Source of the DNA: a virus | Reading direction: 5' to 3' (one strand) | IMG/VR virus record: IMGVR_UViG_3300032294_002719 | Location: 1 to 32,423 of that record | DNA: 32,423 nt | Shown: piece after piece, positions 1 to 6,617 of the stretch | Layout of the letters: each line of letters starts with the position of its first letter | Position numbering within the stretch: position 1 is the first letter of the stretch | Notes under the pieces: generated by a model | Database searches by the model: none | Seen by the model: only the letters and a program-made list of their open reading frames with translations | Told to the model about the DNA's origin: nothing | Translations under genes and position numbers: made by a program

Positions 1-267
1 GGCTCGAAGAGCATATTGCGGACTACATTTACTGCTTTCGTAGTACCAAGGATTATCTCTTTTAACGATAGCAACTAACCATTTATGTAAATCAATAGCT
101 GAAGGGAATTTAATTTTCTCATCAGGATTGATTTTATTATGGTCAAGAATCTGTTTAGTTAGAGCTAACCCCTAATTCCATGCGTGTCTAGCTACTCCAG
201 CATTCTGGGCTAGGAGAGTTAGTTAGGTTTTATTAGGGTTAATTTCAGTTTTAAATCCTAATAGCAA
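1..267 (-). pseudogene. tnpB: Decayed N-terminus of TnpB (IS200/IS605-type)
   Basis: Read on the minus strand from a TTG at 267, this encodes the typical start of a TnpB RNA-guided nuclease (LLGFKTEINPNKT, then AGVARHAWN), continuing to the window edge. Two in-frame stops break it: TAA at 225-223, where the right-hand copy has Gln15, and TAG at 174-172, where the right-hand copy has Trp32. Both differ by one base from the intact copy at 32157-32423. TnpB proteins pair with an RNA from the element's right end; no right end is visible here. This copy is inactive as it stands. Identification rests on the N-terminal helix-turn-helix region only. Confidence 0.85.
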
Positions 268-293
268 GGCATTAAAGGGGTTGCAATAACTAA

Positions 294-322
294 AGTATAA
301 CAGAGGGTAAACAGGATGTCAA
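294..322 (-). promoter_or_regulatory. Sigma70-type promoter of left tnpB copy
   Basis: On the minus strand TTGACA (322-317) and TATACT (299-294) are separated by 17 bases. The same promoter with the same spacing precedes the right-hand tnpB copy at 32102-32130. Confidence 0.75.
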
Positions 323-411
323 GGGGGTTGAGAAAAATCTTTTAGACTTTAACCCTAGTATAAAACTACCGTAAATGTTAATGAATGTTAACAAATGCGG
401 GTCTAAGTCAA

Positions 412-546
412 TTAGGTAGTGTCATCCCAGTCAAAAGCATTTTCCACTACATTTAAATCCTCATCGTACTCTCGATTAAAGGTGTAATCGTCGTAGGGAT
501 GCCACTGAGCCAGTTCTTTAAGGCTTTCGTCTAAAACTGTGGACAT
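412..546 (-). CDS. Small acidic protein, 44 aa
   Basis: This is an ATG-started frame of 44 codons ending in TAA. The product is very acidic, with tracts such as EYDED and FDWDD at the C-terminal end, and no membrane segment. It overlaps the 3' end of the 33-aa frame at 518-619 by 29 bases in another frame. No clear ribosome binding site precedes it, so expression would depend on coupling. I do not recognise the family. Acidic tails like this occur in DNA mimics and SSB-partner peptides, but nothing here proves either. It is the last frame before the decayed tnpB. Confidence 0.4.
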   Translation of the reverse strand: MSTVLDESLKELAQWHPYDDYTFNREYDEDLNVVENAFDWDDTT

Positions 547-619
547 ATTTGTAAGCCCACTGCCTTCGTCTTTGGTCAGCCCACACACGATAAATGTGGG
601 CTTGTCTTGGTGTAATCAT
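518..619 (-). CDS. Small basic protein, 33 aa
   Basis: The ATG at 619 overlaps the TGA of the preceding gene in an ATGA arrangement, the usual sign of translational coupling. An AAGGA stretch lies just upstream. The 33-aa product begins MITPRQAHIYRVW, is rich in Arg, Trp and Tyr, and is strongly basic. I do not recognise it. The coupling is the main reason to call it; the length is near the limit of what can be trusted. Confidence 0.4.
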   Translation of the reverse strand: MITPRQAHIYRVWADQRRRQWAYKYVHSFRRKP

Positions 620-810
620 TCCTTGTTTCTTTTTTTATCTGCAAGGATGGCCGCAAAAAGGTCAAAAGCATCTCGATTACAAAGTGCTAATGTCAGTAAC
701 TGTTCTGCGCTATATTTCTTGAAAAGACAAAAATTAGAACTTACGATATTTAGAGCTGTAACTTGTCTTTCTAAACTCCAATCTTTCATTAACTCTTCTT
801 GGCGATTCAT
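616..810 (-). CDS. Hypothetical protein, 64 aa
   Basis: The ATG at 810 is preceded by a good ribosome binding site (AAGGAG, seven bases upstream), which supports the start. The product is 64 aa, begins MNRQEELMKDWSLERQ, is mostly helical by composition and ends in a lysine-rich tail. It carries no motif I can name. It lies in a minus-strand chain of tiny genes, 21 bases after a broken frame at 832-1101, and its stop overlaps the next start. Confidence 0.65.
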   Translation of the reverse strand: MNRQEELMKDWSLERQVTALNIVSSNFCLFKKYSAEQLLTLALCNRDAFDLFAAILADKKRNKE

Positions 811-831
811 TATTTTACTCCTTATTACAAG

Positions 832-1101
832 CTATTTTTTACAAAATTGAAGATAATGGAATATGTCGTCAGATTCCTTATTTAATTTACGAACCCCAGT
901 TTCAAGAATAGCTATTTCGCTATAATCCAACCACTTTCCGTATCCAGATCATTCTTTTTCACGACCTATATGTTCTGCCAGTTCAAGCTTGGAATGACGC
1001 CACGCTATTCTAACTTTTTGTGTTTTGCGTGACTCTTCTAATAAATTATTACGACCCATTAGCATTTTTTCATTACTTCTTACTTGTTTGCTGTTGTCCA
1101 T
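832..1101 (-). pseudogene. Small gene split by an in-frame TGA
   Basis: The ATG at 1101 has a strong ribosome binding site (AAGGAG, eight bases upstream). It opens a 50-codon frame ending in TGA at 951-949. The same frame then continues without another stop for 38 codons to TAG at 834-832, and that second half (GYGKWLDYSEIAILETG) reads like real protein. The simplest reading is an 88-89 aa gene broken by one nonsense change. Alternatively the 50-aa protein is functional alone and the rest is fossil. Family unknown. Confidence 0.6.
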
Positions 1102-1193
1102 TTGATTTGTCTCCTTATGTGTTTTGCTTACTCTTTATAGGAGTTCTTTGTGCGATTAACTCTAATATACCCTGCATTCCTAACCCGTGAGAG

Positions 1194-1415
1194 TTAGATT
1201 GTGCCACTATCCCAATTGCCCCAAATCCAATCATCGAATTTTTTACAAAGCCTCGATTCTGATTCTTGATCGATTGTATCTAGAAAAGAGCATGAGTATT
1301 TTTTCCAAAATCCAAAGTTTTGTTATCTCATAAAACTTAATGCTTGTTTAAAAGCTTCTTCTTTAGTTTCATGCTTCGAGATAAATTCATTGTTCCAAAA
1401 AAACTGAATTGTCAT
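1194..1415 (-). pseudogene. Small gene split by an in-frame TAA
   Basis: The ATG at 1415 has a good ribosome binding site (AGGAGA, six bases upstream) and encodes 30 aa up to TAA at 1325-1323. The frame continues for 42 sense codons to TAA at 1196-1194, and that part is Trp- and Asp-rich (KKFDDWIWGNWDSG). The two halves together would make a protein of about 73 aa. It is the second neighbouring gene broken by a single stop. Family unknown. Confidence 0.55.
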
Positions 1416-1500
1416 AATTTCTCCTGTTGTTTTGTCCATACTTTAATCTAATTACCTCGCCCTATATCGTGGTTAATTAAATGTGACATTATCTCAACTG

Positions 1501-1647
1501 TCACACCTCCTGAAAATAGATACGATAACCCTGAGTCTGTTGCTTACCCTGTAATCCATCCACCGCCCCAGCAATCGGCTGAAACTGAAGCACCCTGAAC
1601 CGCATCACCGGCACACCAGGGATGTGCCTATCAACGCACTCCACCAA
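1501..1647 (-). CDS. Short protein, about 48 aa, start uncertain
   Basis: This is a minus-strand frame with G/C-rich codon positions, unlike its AT-rich surroundings. It includes HIPGVPVMRFRVLQFQPIAG and ends YFQEV followed by TGA. There is no ATG at the 5' side: TTG at 1647, GTG at 1644 or CTG at 1668 are the possible starts after an upstream TAA. The sequence looks like a conserved protein core rather than chance, but I cannot name it. It may be a 5'-truncated remnant of a longer gene, since a plus-strand gene begins at 1700 just upstream. Confidence 0.42.
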   Translation of the reverse strand: MVECVDRHIPGVPVMRFRVLQFQPIAGAVDGLQGKQQTQGYRIYFQEV

Positions 1648-1699
1648 CTTATACTTAAATAGAGCCAGTCTTTACAAAAGAAAAAACGGGCAAATAATA

Positions 1700-1876
1700 A
1701 TGGCTTTTTCGGATGACACCAATCTAACCCAAAAAGGCGATCAATATGCTGACCTCTATCGGCTACAAGGGAATAAGTTCATCAGAGAAGGCGAGAAAAA
1801 AGGAGCCTACTATCCAGTGATTAACCCAAACAGTAGCGACAATGCTCCCATCTGCTTTATCGGCTATTACGATTAA
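1700..1876 (+). CDS. Hypothetical protein, 58 aa (plus strand)
   Basis: The ATG at 1700 opens a frame of 58 codons, mostly hydrophilic, beginning MAFSDDTNLTQKGDQYADLY and ending GYYD. An upstream ATG at 1622 would give 84 aa, but the added part is low complexity and has no ribosome binding site. It points against the surrounding genes, and its stop overlaps the stop of the convergent gene at 1873-2019 by four bases. The minus strand opposite is full of stops, which favours this strand. No family recognised. Confidence 0.4.
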   Translation: MAFSDDTNLTQKGDQYADLYRLQGNKFIREGEKKGAYYPVINPNSSDNAPICFIGYYD

Positions 1877-2019
1877 TCCCCCAACCCTGAATAGTTTTGT
1901 CTTTCTAACCTGGTTATCTCTTTAAGTAGACTCTTTCTTTCCTCAATAAGTTTTTGGTTCTCGCTTAAAAGCCTATCTATTTCAGCTTTTAACTTTTCCT
2001 TTTCTTTAAAATTATTCAT
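1873..2019 (-). CDS. Small coiled-coil protein, 48 aa
   Basis: The ATG at 2019 overlaps the TGA of the preceding gene (ATGA), so it is probably translated by coupling. The product is 48 aa and almost entirely charged helix, with leucines at roughly heptad spacing (KLKAEIDRLLSENQKLIEE). That is a textbook short coiled coil. Genes of this kind occur near phage tail, spanin or scaffold genes, but nothing fixes its role. It closes the operon that starts at 3921. Confidence 0.65.
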   Translation of the reverse strand: MNNFKEKEKLKAEIDRLLSENQKLIEERKSLLKEITRLERQNYSGLGD

Positions 2020-2213
2020 TGTATGTAACCTTCATTAATTTTTACACTTGGATTTGATTCTTGGTAACTGCCATTACTTTTGATAAAAGATAAAGCAAGT
2101 TTATAAACATTACCAATTTTAACATAGCTTTCAATAATTTGAAGCGTTATGTCCACAATAGGAATTTGCCCAATTTCTATTGTTGCCTCATCAAATAAAC
2201 GCCGTGAAGCCAT
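2016..2213 (-). CDS. Hypothetical protein, 65 aa
   Basis: The ATG at 2213 lies four bases after the stop of the preceding gene, with a G-rich stretch (GGGGGA) as ribosome binding site inside that gene's end. The 65-aa product begins MASRRLFDEATIEIGQIPIV and has no transmembrane segment. Its stop overlaps the next start (ATGA). It belongs to the operon 3921-1873. I cannot assign a function. Confidence 0.65.
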   Translation of the reverse strand: MASRRLFDEATIEIGQIPIVDITLQIIESYVKIGNVYKLALSFIKSNGSYQESNPSVKINEGYIQ

Positions 2214-2217
2214 TTTA

Positions 2218-3027
2218 TTATTCCCCCAAAAAAAGAGAGCCTGAAACAGTTTGATTTCCTGCCCCTGGACTTAAAATACCAGATAAACAGGTACTTGGGA
2301 GAATTGTAGATAAACTCCCGACAAATCCCCCACTACTCACAGCATCGAAAGCGACGGTTTCGTTGTTTAAGGCAATCATGGACAAAGGCTTAAATAAAAT
2401 CACTCCAAAATTACCAGCCGTACCAGTTGAACTGGATAGAGTGACCGACTTCACTGATTGCACACCGGTATCTCCTGACGCTAAAGGCATCAAAAATATT
2501 CTAGCCACATTTCGATCAGCCCCAATATTAGTAGAAAAAGATGCCAAAGGACTAGTTCGCTCTGATATACCATTTTGATTAGTATAATTAATCGAAACTG
2601 TAGTGGATGCACTTCCTATAGCTACCCAAGTAATTAAGCCAGCAAATACCCCTTCACCAGAAAAATATCTGGTTAAAGGTGCTGTTGGCAACCCCGTGGT
2701 TTGTTCTGTGGTCAAAATTGCACTTAGCCCACCAGATACATTAAGCAAATCTACCACGATCAAGCTTCCCAGTCCTCCAGATTGAATCTGTCCTCCCAGC
2801 AGAAAGAAATTACTTGTGCCTAATGGATTCGATTGATTATTTATTGCATACAGACTGGTATTGTCTAAGGCAATACTTGAAGAAGGCGTAGAAGGCACAA
2901 TCGGAAAAAACCTAGACATTAAGGTTAATCTGCCCGGACTTGTCGGCTGTGTTAAATTGTATTGGAAAGTTACTTCATTTTGCAAAGATATTTGGCTAAG
3001 ATAATCTTCATAATTATTAATAGGCAT
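2218..3027 (-). CDS. Virion/tail-like protein, paralogue of upstream gene
   Basis: This encodes 269 aa from the ATG at 3027, which lies two bases after the preceding stop with GGAG as ribosome binding site. A longer frame from 3054 exists but lacks such a site. The protein is rich in Ser, Thr, Gly, Asn and hydrophobic residues, with few charges, as in beta-rich phage fibre, head-fibre or decoration proteins. Its middle third resembles the neighbouring 3030-3398 product: SGDTGVQSVK against LGDTGIRAIEK, then the identical LSSSTGTAGNFG in both. This pair arose by duplication. Role in the virion is inference from composition and operon. Confidence 0.6.
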   Translation of the reverse strand: MPINNYEDYLSQISLQNEVTFQYNLTQPTSPGRLTLMSRFFPIVPSTPSSSIALDNTSLYAINNQSNPLGTSNFFLLGGQIQSGGLGSLIVVDLLNVSGGLSAILTTEQTTGLPTAPLTRYFSGEGVFAGLITWVAIGSASTTVSINYTNQNGISERTSPLASFSTNIGADRNVARIFLMPLASGDTGVQSVKSVTLSSSTGTAGNFGVILFKPLSMIALNNETVAFDAVSSGGFVGSLSTILPSTCLSGILSPGAGNQTVSGSLFLGE

Positions 3028-3029
3028 TT

Positions 3030-3398
3030 TTACTTCTCCACAAAAGCCAAACATCCAAAAATATCTGGAGCAGTTGCCGCTCCAGCCCTAAACATATATG
3101 AGAGGCAGGCGTTCGGGTGAATCGACGGAATCCCTGGCAATCCCGTCGTATAGTCTCGCCAGCCCATTAGCCCTGACAAAGCTATAGACTGCCAAGACAA
3201 CGCTTGGACAAGAATAATTCCAAAATTACCAGCCGTACCCGTTGAACTGGATAGAGCAATTTTTTCAATTGCTCTGATTCCCGTATCTCCTAATGCCAAA
3301 GGTATTCTTTGCATTCTACTACTTTCTCTAAATCCAGTCCCTCCAATATTAATAGTGGATACTTTTCCTGGTTCACCCGCTTGATTTGTGTAAGTCAT
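3030..3398 (-). CDS. Short paralogue of the 269-aa protein, probably 5'-truncated
   Basis: 122 aa from ATG 3398. Residues about 18-70 align with the middle of the downstream 269-aa protein, sharing LSSSTGTAGNFG and DTG. The similarity continues upstream of the ATG in the same frame: GSTSTTLTMTYTNQ here against GSASTTVSINYTNQ in the paralogue. It then ends at an in-frame TAG about 50 bases before the ATG. The gene is therefore likely the surviving part of a longer copy, now starting at an internal Met. Its stop is two bases before the next likely start. Confidence 0.55.
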   Translation of the reverse strand: MTYTNQAGEPGKVSTINIGGTGFRESSRMQRIPLALGDTGIRAIEKIALSSSTGTAGNFGIILVQALSWQSIALSGLMGWRDYTTGLPGIPSIHPNACLSYMFRAGAATAPDIFGCLAFVEK

Positions 3399-3400
3399 GG

Positions 3401-3505
3401 TCAGCGTAGTGCTGGTTGAGCCAATCTGTAATTGTCCGGGTCTCTAGCCAGAACAAAAATCGCTGGTTCTTCCTTTTGCAGGACTACTATCGTCGGCTGA
3501 TTCAC
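3401..3505 (-). CDS. Tiny coupled frame, 34 aa
   Basis: A GTG at 3505 overlaps the TGA of the preceding gene (GTGA). The frame runs 34 codons (begins MNQPTIVVLQKEEPAIFVLA) to a TGA two bases before the next ATG. The tight fit between two genes suggests a real coupled gene. It may equally be the fragment left when the 5' part of the next gene was lost. No family recognised. Confidence 0.4.
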   Translation of the reverse strand: MNQPTIVVLQKEEPAIFVLARDPDNYRLAQPALR

Positions 3506-3921
3506 ACCAAAACCTCCGTTACTCTATCGCTCACCTCAATCAGCCCTTCAAAAGGCGTAAAAATTCGCTCGAAATCCTCTGGATGCCGTATCTTAATATC
3601 GTACTCCCATCGATGTCGTCCGACCACAATCGCTTGACCAGCACTCGGTGACTTAGTTGGGGGCAAAGCTAAAGCAACTGAAGCTCGAAGGAATGGGACA
3701 ATTCGTGTGCATTCCGTCGCCACCCCTTCAATCGGAATGATGATCGGAATCATCGGCTCAAAATTAAAAGCTCCGTAAAGTTCACCCCCTGCCTTTTTGC
3801 GAATCTCCCCAAAAATATTCCAGCTAGTAAAATCGCCCTCAATAGCAAAAGTGCGCCGCCGCCATTCACTGCCACGCTCTACCTTCAAATCACCAACTAA
3901 ATCAAATCTAACCGGTCTCAT
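3502..3921 (-). CDS. Small phage-type protein, 139 aa
   Basis: The ATG at 3921 has a strong ribosome binding site (AGGAGG). The product begins with a pattern seen in small phage tail or baseplate proteins with a beta-sandwich N-terminus: a start like FDL, then GSEWRRRTFAIEG and WNIFGEIRKKAGG. A second basic/aromatic stretch follows (VGRHRWEYDIKI). The likeness is to the BppU-type N-terminal fold, by pattern only. It heads the operon 3921-1873 and is coupled to the next frame. A virion role is plausible but not shown. Confidence 0.55.
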   Translation of the reverse strand: MRPVRFDLVGDLKVERGSEWRRRTFAIEGDFTSWNIFGEIRKKAGGELYGAFNFEPMIPIIIPIEGVATECTRIVPFLRASVALALPPTKSPSAGQAIVVGRHRWEYDIKIRHPEDFERIFTPFEGLIEVSDRVTEVLV

Positions 3922-3934
3922 GTCTTCCCTCCTT

Positions 3935-3961
3935 TCTATATTGGTTTGAGCGAAATGTCAA
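3935..3961 (-). promoter_or_regulatory. Possible promoter of the 3921-1873 operon
   Basis: TTGACA (3961-3956) and TATAGA (3940-3935) are 15 bases apart, two fewer than ideal. The -10 box nearly touches the ribosome binding site, so a transcript from here would be close to leaderless. The promoter may instead lie further upstream. Confidence 0.3.
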
Positions 3962-4020
3962 GAGGCTTAATATCTTGGTACATAGATTTAGGTTTGAAAG
4001 GGATAGTTAAGGGCGAAATA

Positions 4021-5025
4021 TTAGTGGACATGAAGGAAAGGCTCTCCGTATAGTTTTAACAATACTTTAAGGGCAACAGCTTTGACAACTGGAACGGCAA
4101 CAGAATTACCAAATTGTTTATAGGCTTGTGTGTCAGACACTACAATTTGAAAAGAATCTGGAAATCCTTGCAATCTTGCCCATTCACGAGGGGTCAAAAA
4201 GCGAATAAAACGACTATTTTTTTCTGGGGGATAATTAGAAGGATGATTAATATCTTGAATAAGATTGCGCTCTCTCCCCTGACCACCAACCATTATAGCA
4301 TTAGAGCAATCCCCCTTGTCAAGTATTTCGTAACCAAAGTTGTTACCTAATTCTAAATGGCGTGCTTTGTGAGCCTGTAAGCTTTGCCAATAACCTTCGT
4401 TTAGGTAGTATTTCAAATCAACGGGTTCCGTCTCTAAAATGAAACGAAGGTGAGGGTTACTGGTTACGGGAGTGGGATAGGTAAACCATTTATATTTACA
4501 AGAAGCTTGAACGCTAGGTTCAAAACCTACAATAAAAACACGAGGGCGATTTTGAGGTACTGAAAAATTGCGGGCATTCAAGATTTCTGGTTCAGGGACA
4601 AAATAGCCCAACTCATCTCTTAAGATGGACAAAATAGTTTTTAAAGTTTTTCCCCGTTCAATAGAGACTAAACCTTTAACATTTTCCAAAATAAAGGCTT
4701 TAGGTCTTTTAGCCTTTAAAACTTTGACAATATCAAAAAACAGATTACCCCGTTTATCTTGAAATCCTAACCTTTTACCAGCCATTGAAAAAGGTTGACA
4801 TGGGAACCCCGCAGTCAGTATATCAAAATCAGGAATAGTTTCAGGGTTTAAATCCCGAATGTCTAAGTTATCGAAAGTCTTGTCAAAATTTGCAAAATAC
4901 GTTTTTTGACAAAACTTGTCTATTTCCGAACTAAATACACACTCACCACCCAAACTACTCAAAGCAAGACGAAAACCGCCAATTCCTGCAAATAAGTCGA
5001 TAAACTTGAAACTATTTGAAATCAT
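4021..5025 (-). CDS. DNA (cytosine-5)-methyltransferase
   Basis: 334 aa with all the usual C5-methyltransferase blocks in order: motif I FIDLFAGIGGF (8-18), the catalytic Cys76 in GFPCQPFS, ENVKGL (114-119), QNRPRVFIVGF (158-168), then RFLTPREWARLQGFP (275-289) and QFGNSVAVPV (304-313). The region between about 175 and 270 is the target recognition domain; it contains MVGGQGRERNLI, but I cannot read the target sequence from it. It transfers methyl from S-adenosylmethionine to a cytosine in a specific site. A strong ribosome binding site (AGGAGG) precedes the ATG. It follows the putative endonuclease gene by 29 bases, giving an R-then-M order. In a phage it could form a full restriction-modification system or protect the genome from host enzymes. 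Confidence 0.95.
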   Translation of the reverse strand: MISNSFKFIDLFAGIGGFRLALSSLGGECVFSSEIDKFCQKTYFANFDKTFDNLDIRDLNPETIPDFDILTAGFPCQPFSMAGKRLGFQDKRGNLFFDIVKVLKAKRPKAFILENVKGLVSIERGKTLKTILSILRDELGYFVPEPEILNARNFSVPQNRPRVFIVGFEPSVQASCKYKWFTYPTPVTSNPHLRFILETEPVDLKYYLNEGYWQSLQAHKARHLELGNNFGYEILDKGDCSNAIMVGGQGRERNLIQDINHPSNYPPEKNSRFIRFLTPREWARLQGFPDSFQIVVSDTQAYKQFGNSVAVPVVKAVALKVLLKLYGEPFLHVH

Positions 5026-5054
5026 AAAGCCTCCTATTAGCTATTTTAGAAAAT

Positions 5055-5849
5055 TTACTGAACGACCAAATGCTTACCTAAACCTAAATATTCTTCAATT
5101 TGTTTTTTGCATTCACCATAATTTTGTCGACGGGGAGAAGGTAGCGTGAACCAATTGAGGTAGTCTTGCTGACTGTAAGGCAAAACTCTGAATCGGGAGT
5201 AATAAGGACTCAATTTTGCCCAAATATAAGGCGTTTTTAAAGGCTTATTACATTCTCGCAAAACTTCGGTTTCGGAGTTAGGTAAACGTTCCCACTGGGT
5301 TAAAACAACACTTTTAGAGGGGATTTTAGCAAAGTGATTGACTAAGCCGTTTAACCCTTTGAACCCTGTGCTTGCCACTTTCTCTTTTAATAAGATACGG
5401 GCTATGTCTTCCCATTTTTTAATCTTATAACCGTTGGGAAGCTGAAACGCATATAAATCCCAAGTTAAAGTGACAAAAAGTGGGTTACTAGCACTCTCAC
5501 TATTTCTTCTTTTGGATTCAATATTTATTAATCGATGCTTCATGTCAAGATTGAAACAAATCAAATCCCTAAATTTAAGTTCCTTAGAGATTTTATTCTC
5601 TAATTGCAAAATGTGACCATTTGACTCTAAGACCCACAAAAGAGAATGCCCTACCCAGTCTCTGTGCCAGTCTACCTCTTTGCAAGATAGCATTGGCAAA
5701 TTCTTAAAGTCAAAAGAATAGATTTCTTTTGATTCTATATTTGATGCTTCACTAAAAACTGACTTATCAAGGGATAATTCTTCGTACAATTCTAGCAAGC
5801 TTGGAGTAACTAAATTCCCCAAATCTACAAAAGCTTTTTTTGTTGGCAT
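5055..5849 (-). CDS. Putative restriction endonuclease partner
   Basis: 264 aa, directly upstream of the C5-methyltransferase and co-transcribed with it. I do not recognise the family from sequence. A possible PD-(D/E)xK catalytic centre is visible: Asp95 in FRDLICFNL, then Glu111 and Lys113 in LINIESKRR, with hydrophobic strands on both sides as the fold requires. The length fits Type II enzymes. The call rests on position plus this candidate motif. A good promoter lies at 5877-5905. Having R before M is less common and would need delayed or weaker R expression; the start indeed lacks a clear ribosome binding site while the methyltransferase has a perfect one. Confidence 0.55.
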   Translation of the reverse strand: MPTKKAFVDLGNLVTPSLLELYEELSLDKSVFSEASNIESKEIYSFDFKNLPMLSCKEVDWHRDWVGHSLLWVLESNGHILQLENKISKELKFRDLICFNLDMKHRLINIESKRRNSESASNPLFVTLTWDLYAFQLPNGYKIKKWEDIARILLKEKVASTGFKGLNGLVNHFAKIPSKSVVLTQWERLPNSETEVLRECNKPLKTPYIWAKLSPYYSRFRVLPYSQQDYLNWFTLPSPRRQNYGECKKQIEEYLGLGKHLVVQ

Positions 5850-5876
5850 GACGATTTATTTCTCTAACTTTTCTCT

Positions 5877-5905
5877 ATTAAAACAGATTTTTAAAAGTTT
5901 GTCAA
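5877..5905 (-). promoter_or_regulatory. Promoter of the restriction-modification operon
   Basis: Minus strand TTGACA (5905-5900), 17-base spacer, TTTAAT (5882-5877). It lies 28 bases upstream of the endonuclease start. Confidence 0.65.
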
Positions 5906-5987
5906 GCATTTCACCTATGGTATATCTGTACTAGGACAATTAAAGCATTTAGGACATATATATCGTAGTATTCAAAAATCTAAACCA

Positions 5988-6269
5988 TTGTCTAAAAAGC
6001 AAAACGAATATCGGAAATTATTTAACAATTGGAAAAAATCAAATGTAGGTAAAACAGGAATTGATTTCCTGAAGAAAAAACAACGGTTTATGTGTCCAAA
6101 CTGTTTCAATAATTTGAACAATGGGTATCATGTTCATCATTTAATACCCATATCCAAATTAGAAGAGCAAACTAAATTTTTAGCCATTGACTTAAAGAAT
6201 TTAGTTTTGCTCTGTCCTAGTTGCAATTTGGCACAAGGAAATAAGATTGATACTCGATTTGACGACTAA
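5988..6269 (+). CDS. HNH endonuclease
   Basis: 93 aa from a TTG start; the frame is open further upstream to 5895 but offers no ATG, GTG or TTG there. The HNH fold is clear: a zinc-type knuckle CPNC (about 36-39), the HVHHLIPIS core, then DLKNLVLLCPSCNLAQGNK with the second CxxC. It is divergent from the restriction-modification operon. HNH proteins of this size can be Type II restriction enzymes, homing-type endonucleases or phage packaging nucleases. Next to a methyltransferase it could be an alternative or additional restriction activity, or a selfish nuclease. The weak start suggests low expression or a lost 5' end. Confidence 0.85.
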   Translation: MSKKQNEYRKLFNNWKKSNVGKTGIDFLKKKQRFMCPNCFNNLNNGYHVHHLIPISKLEEQTKFLAIDLKNLVLLCPSCNLAQGNKIDTRFDD

Positions 6270-6532
6270 GACTTAATAGATTCCCAAAATGTGGGCGTTA
6301 CAGTGTCTAAAAAAACCATAGAACGTTCGCCGTTTTCTTTTTCCAAATCTGTTTTTATCTTTTCAATCATCTCAGAGATTAAAGAAGAATATTCGTCCAT
6401 AGCCTCTTTTAGACTAATATAAGGTTTCGTGGTGATAACAACATTAGCAAACACGGCAAACTGCTTAGTATCACCTACGATTTTGGTTTTGACTATAAAT
6501 TTGATGGTTAGCGTGGCATTGATTGTATTCAT
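6266..6532 (-). CDS. Hypothetical protein, 88 aa
   Basis: Begins MNTINATLTIKFIVKTKIVG, a beta-rich N-terminal half followed by a charged helix (SLISEMIEKIKTDLEKENGE). It converges with the HNH gene, overlapping its end by four bases. The bases around its start (TTTTTCGATGAAT) are the same as those of the gene at 10184-10471, so the two share a leader. No family recognised. It lies just inside element A and may have moved with it. Confidence 0.55.
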   Translation of the reverse strand: MNTINATLTIKFIVKTKIVGDTKQFAVFANVVITTKPYISLKEAMDEYSSLISEMIEKIKTDLEKENGERSMVFLDTVTPTFWESIKS

Positions 6533-6544
6533 CGAAAAATTAGG
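6527..6544 (-). repeat. Short shared leader/start sequence (copy 1)
   Basis: An 18-base stretch covering the first codons and leader of the 6266-6532 gene recurs at 10466-10483 with one change. Both copies sit at the same position relative to the ATG. Confidence 0.5.
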
Positions 6545-6617
6545 GGTTGTAGTACGTTTCGCATCTAGAATTTATTTTAGCAGGGTTGAAGGTAAATCAA
6601 TCTATTGAGCTACTAAA

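Larger units (their letters stand above)
1..404. repeat. Left terminal inverted repeat (tnpB 5' region)
   Basis: The reverse complement of this stretch matches positions 32020-32423 along its whole length with no net length change. The outermost 123 bases are identical; the first mismatch is at position 124 (partner 32300). Divergence grows inward. The repeat covers the promoter and start of a TnpB-type gene. Confidence 0.93.

Noticed and set aside
412-1415. Stop-codon recoding as explanation for the interrupted frames
   Set aside because: TAA, TAG and TGA all occur as interrupting stops and also end normal genes here, so decay is simpler.
1622-1699. Upstream ATG extending the 58-aa plus-strand gene to 84 aa
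   Set aside because: The added codons have no ribosome binding site and overlap the opposite-strand frame at 1501-1647.
3416-3637. Plus-strand frame of 73 codons
   Set aside because: It lies opposite the 139-aa gene and the coupled 34-aa frame and has no ribosome binding site.
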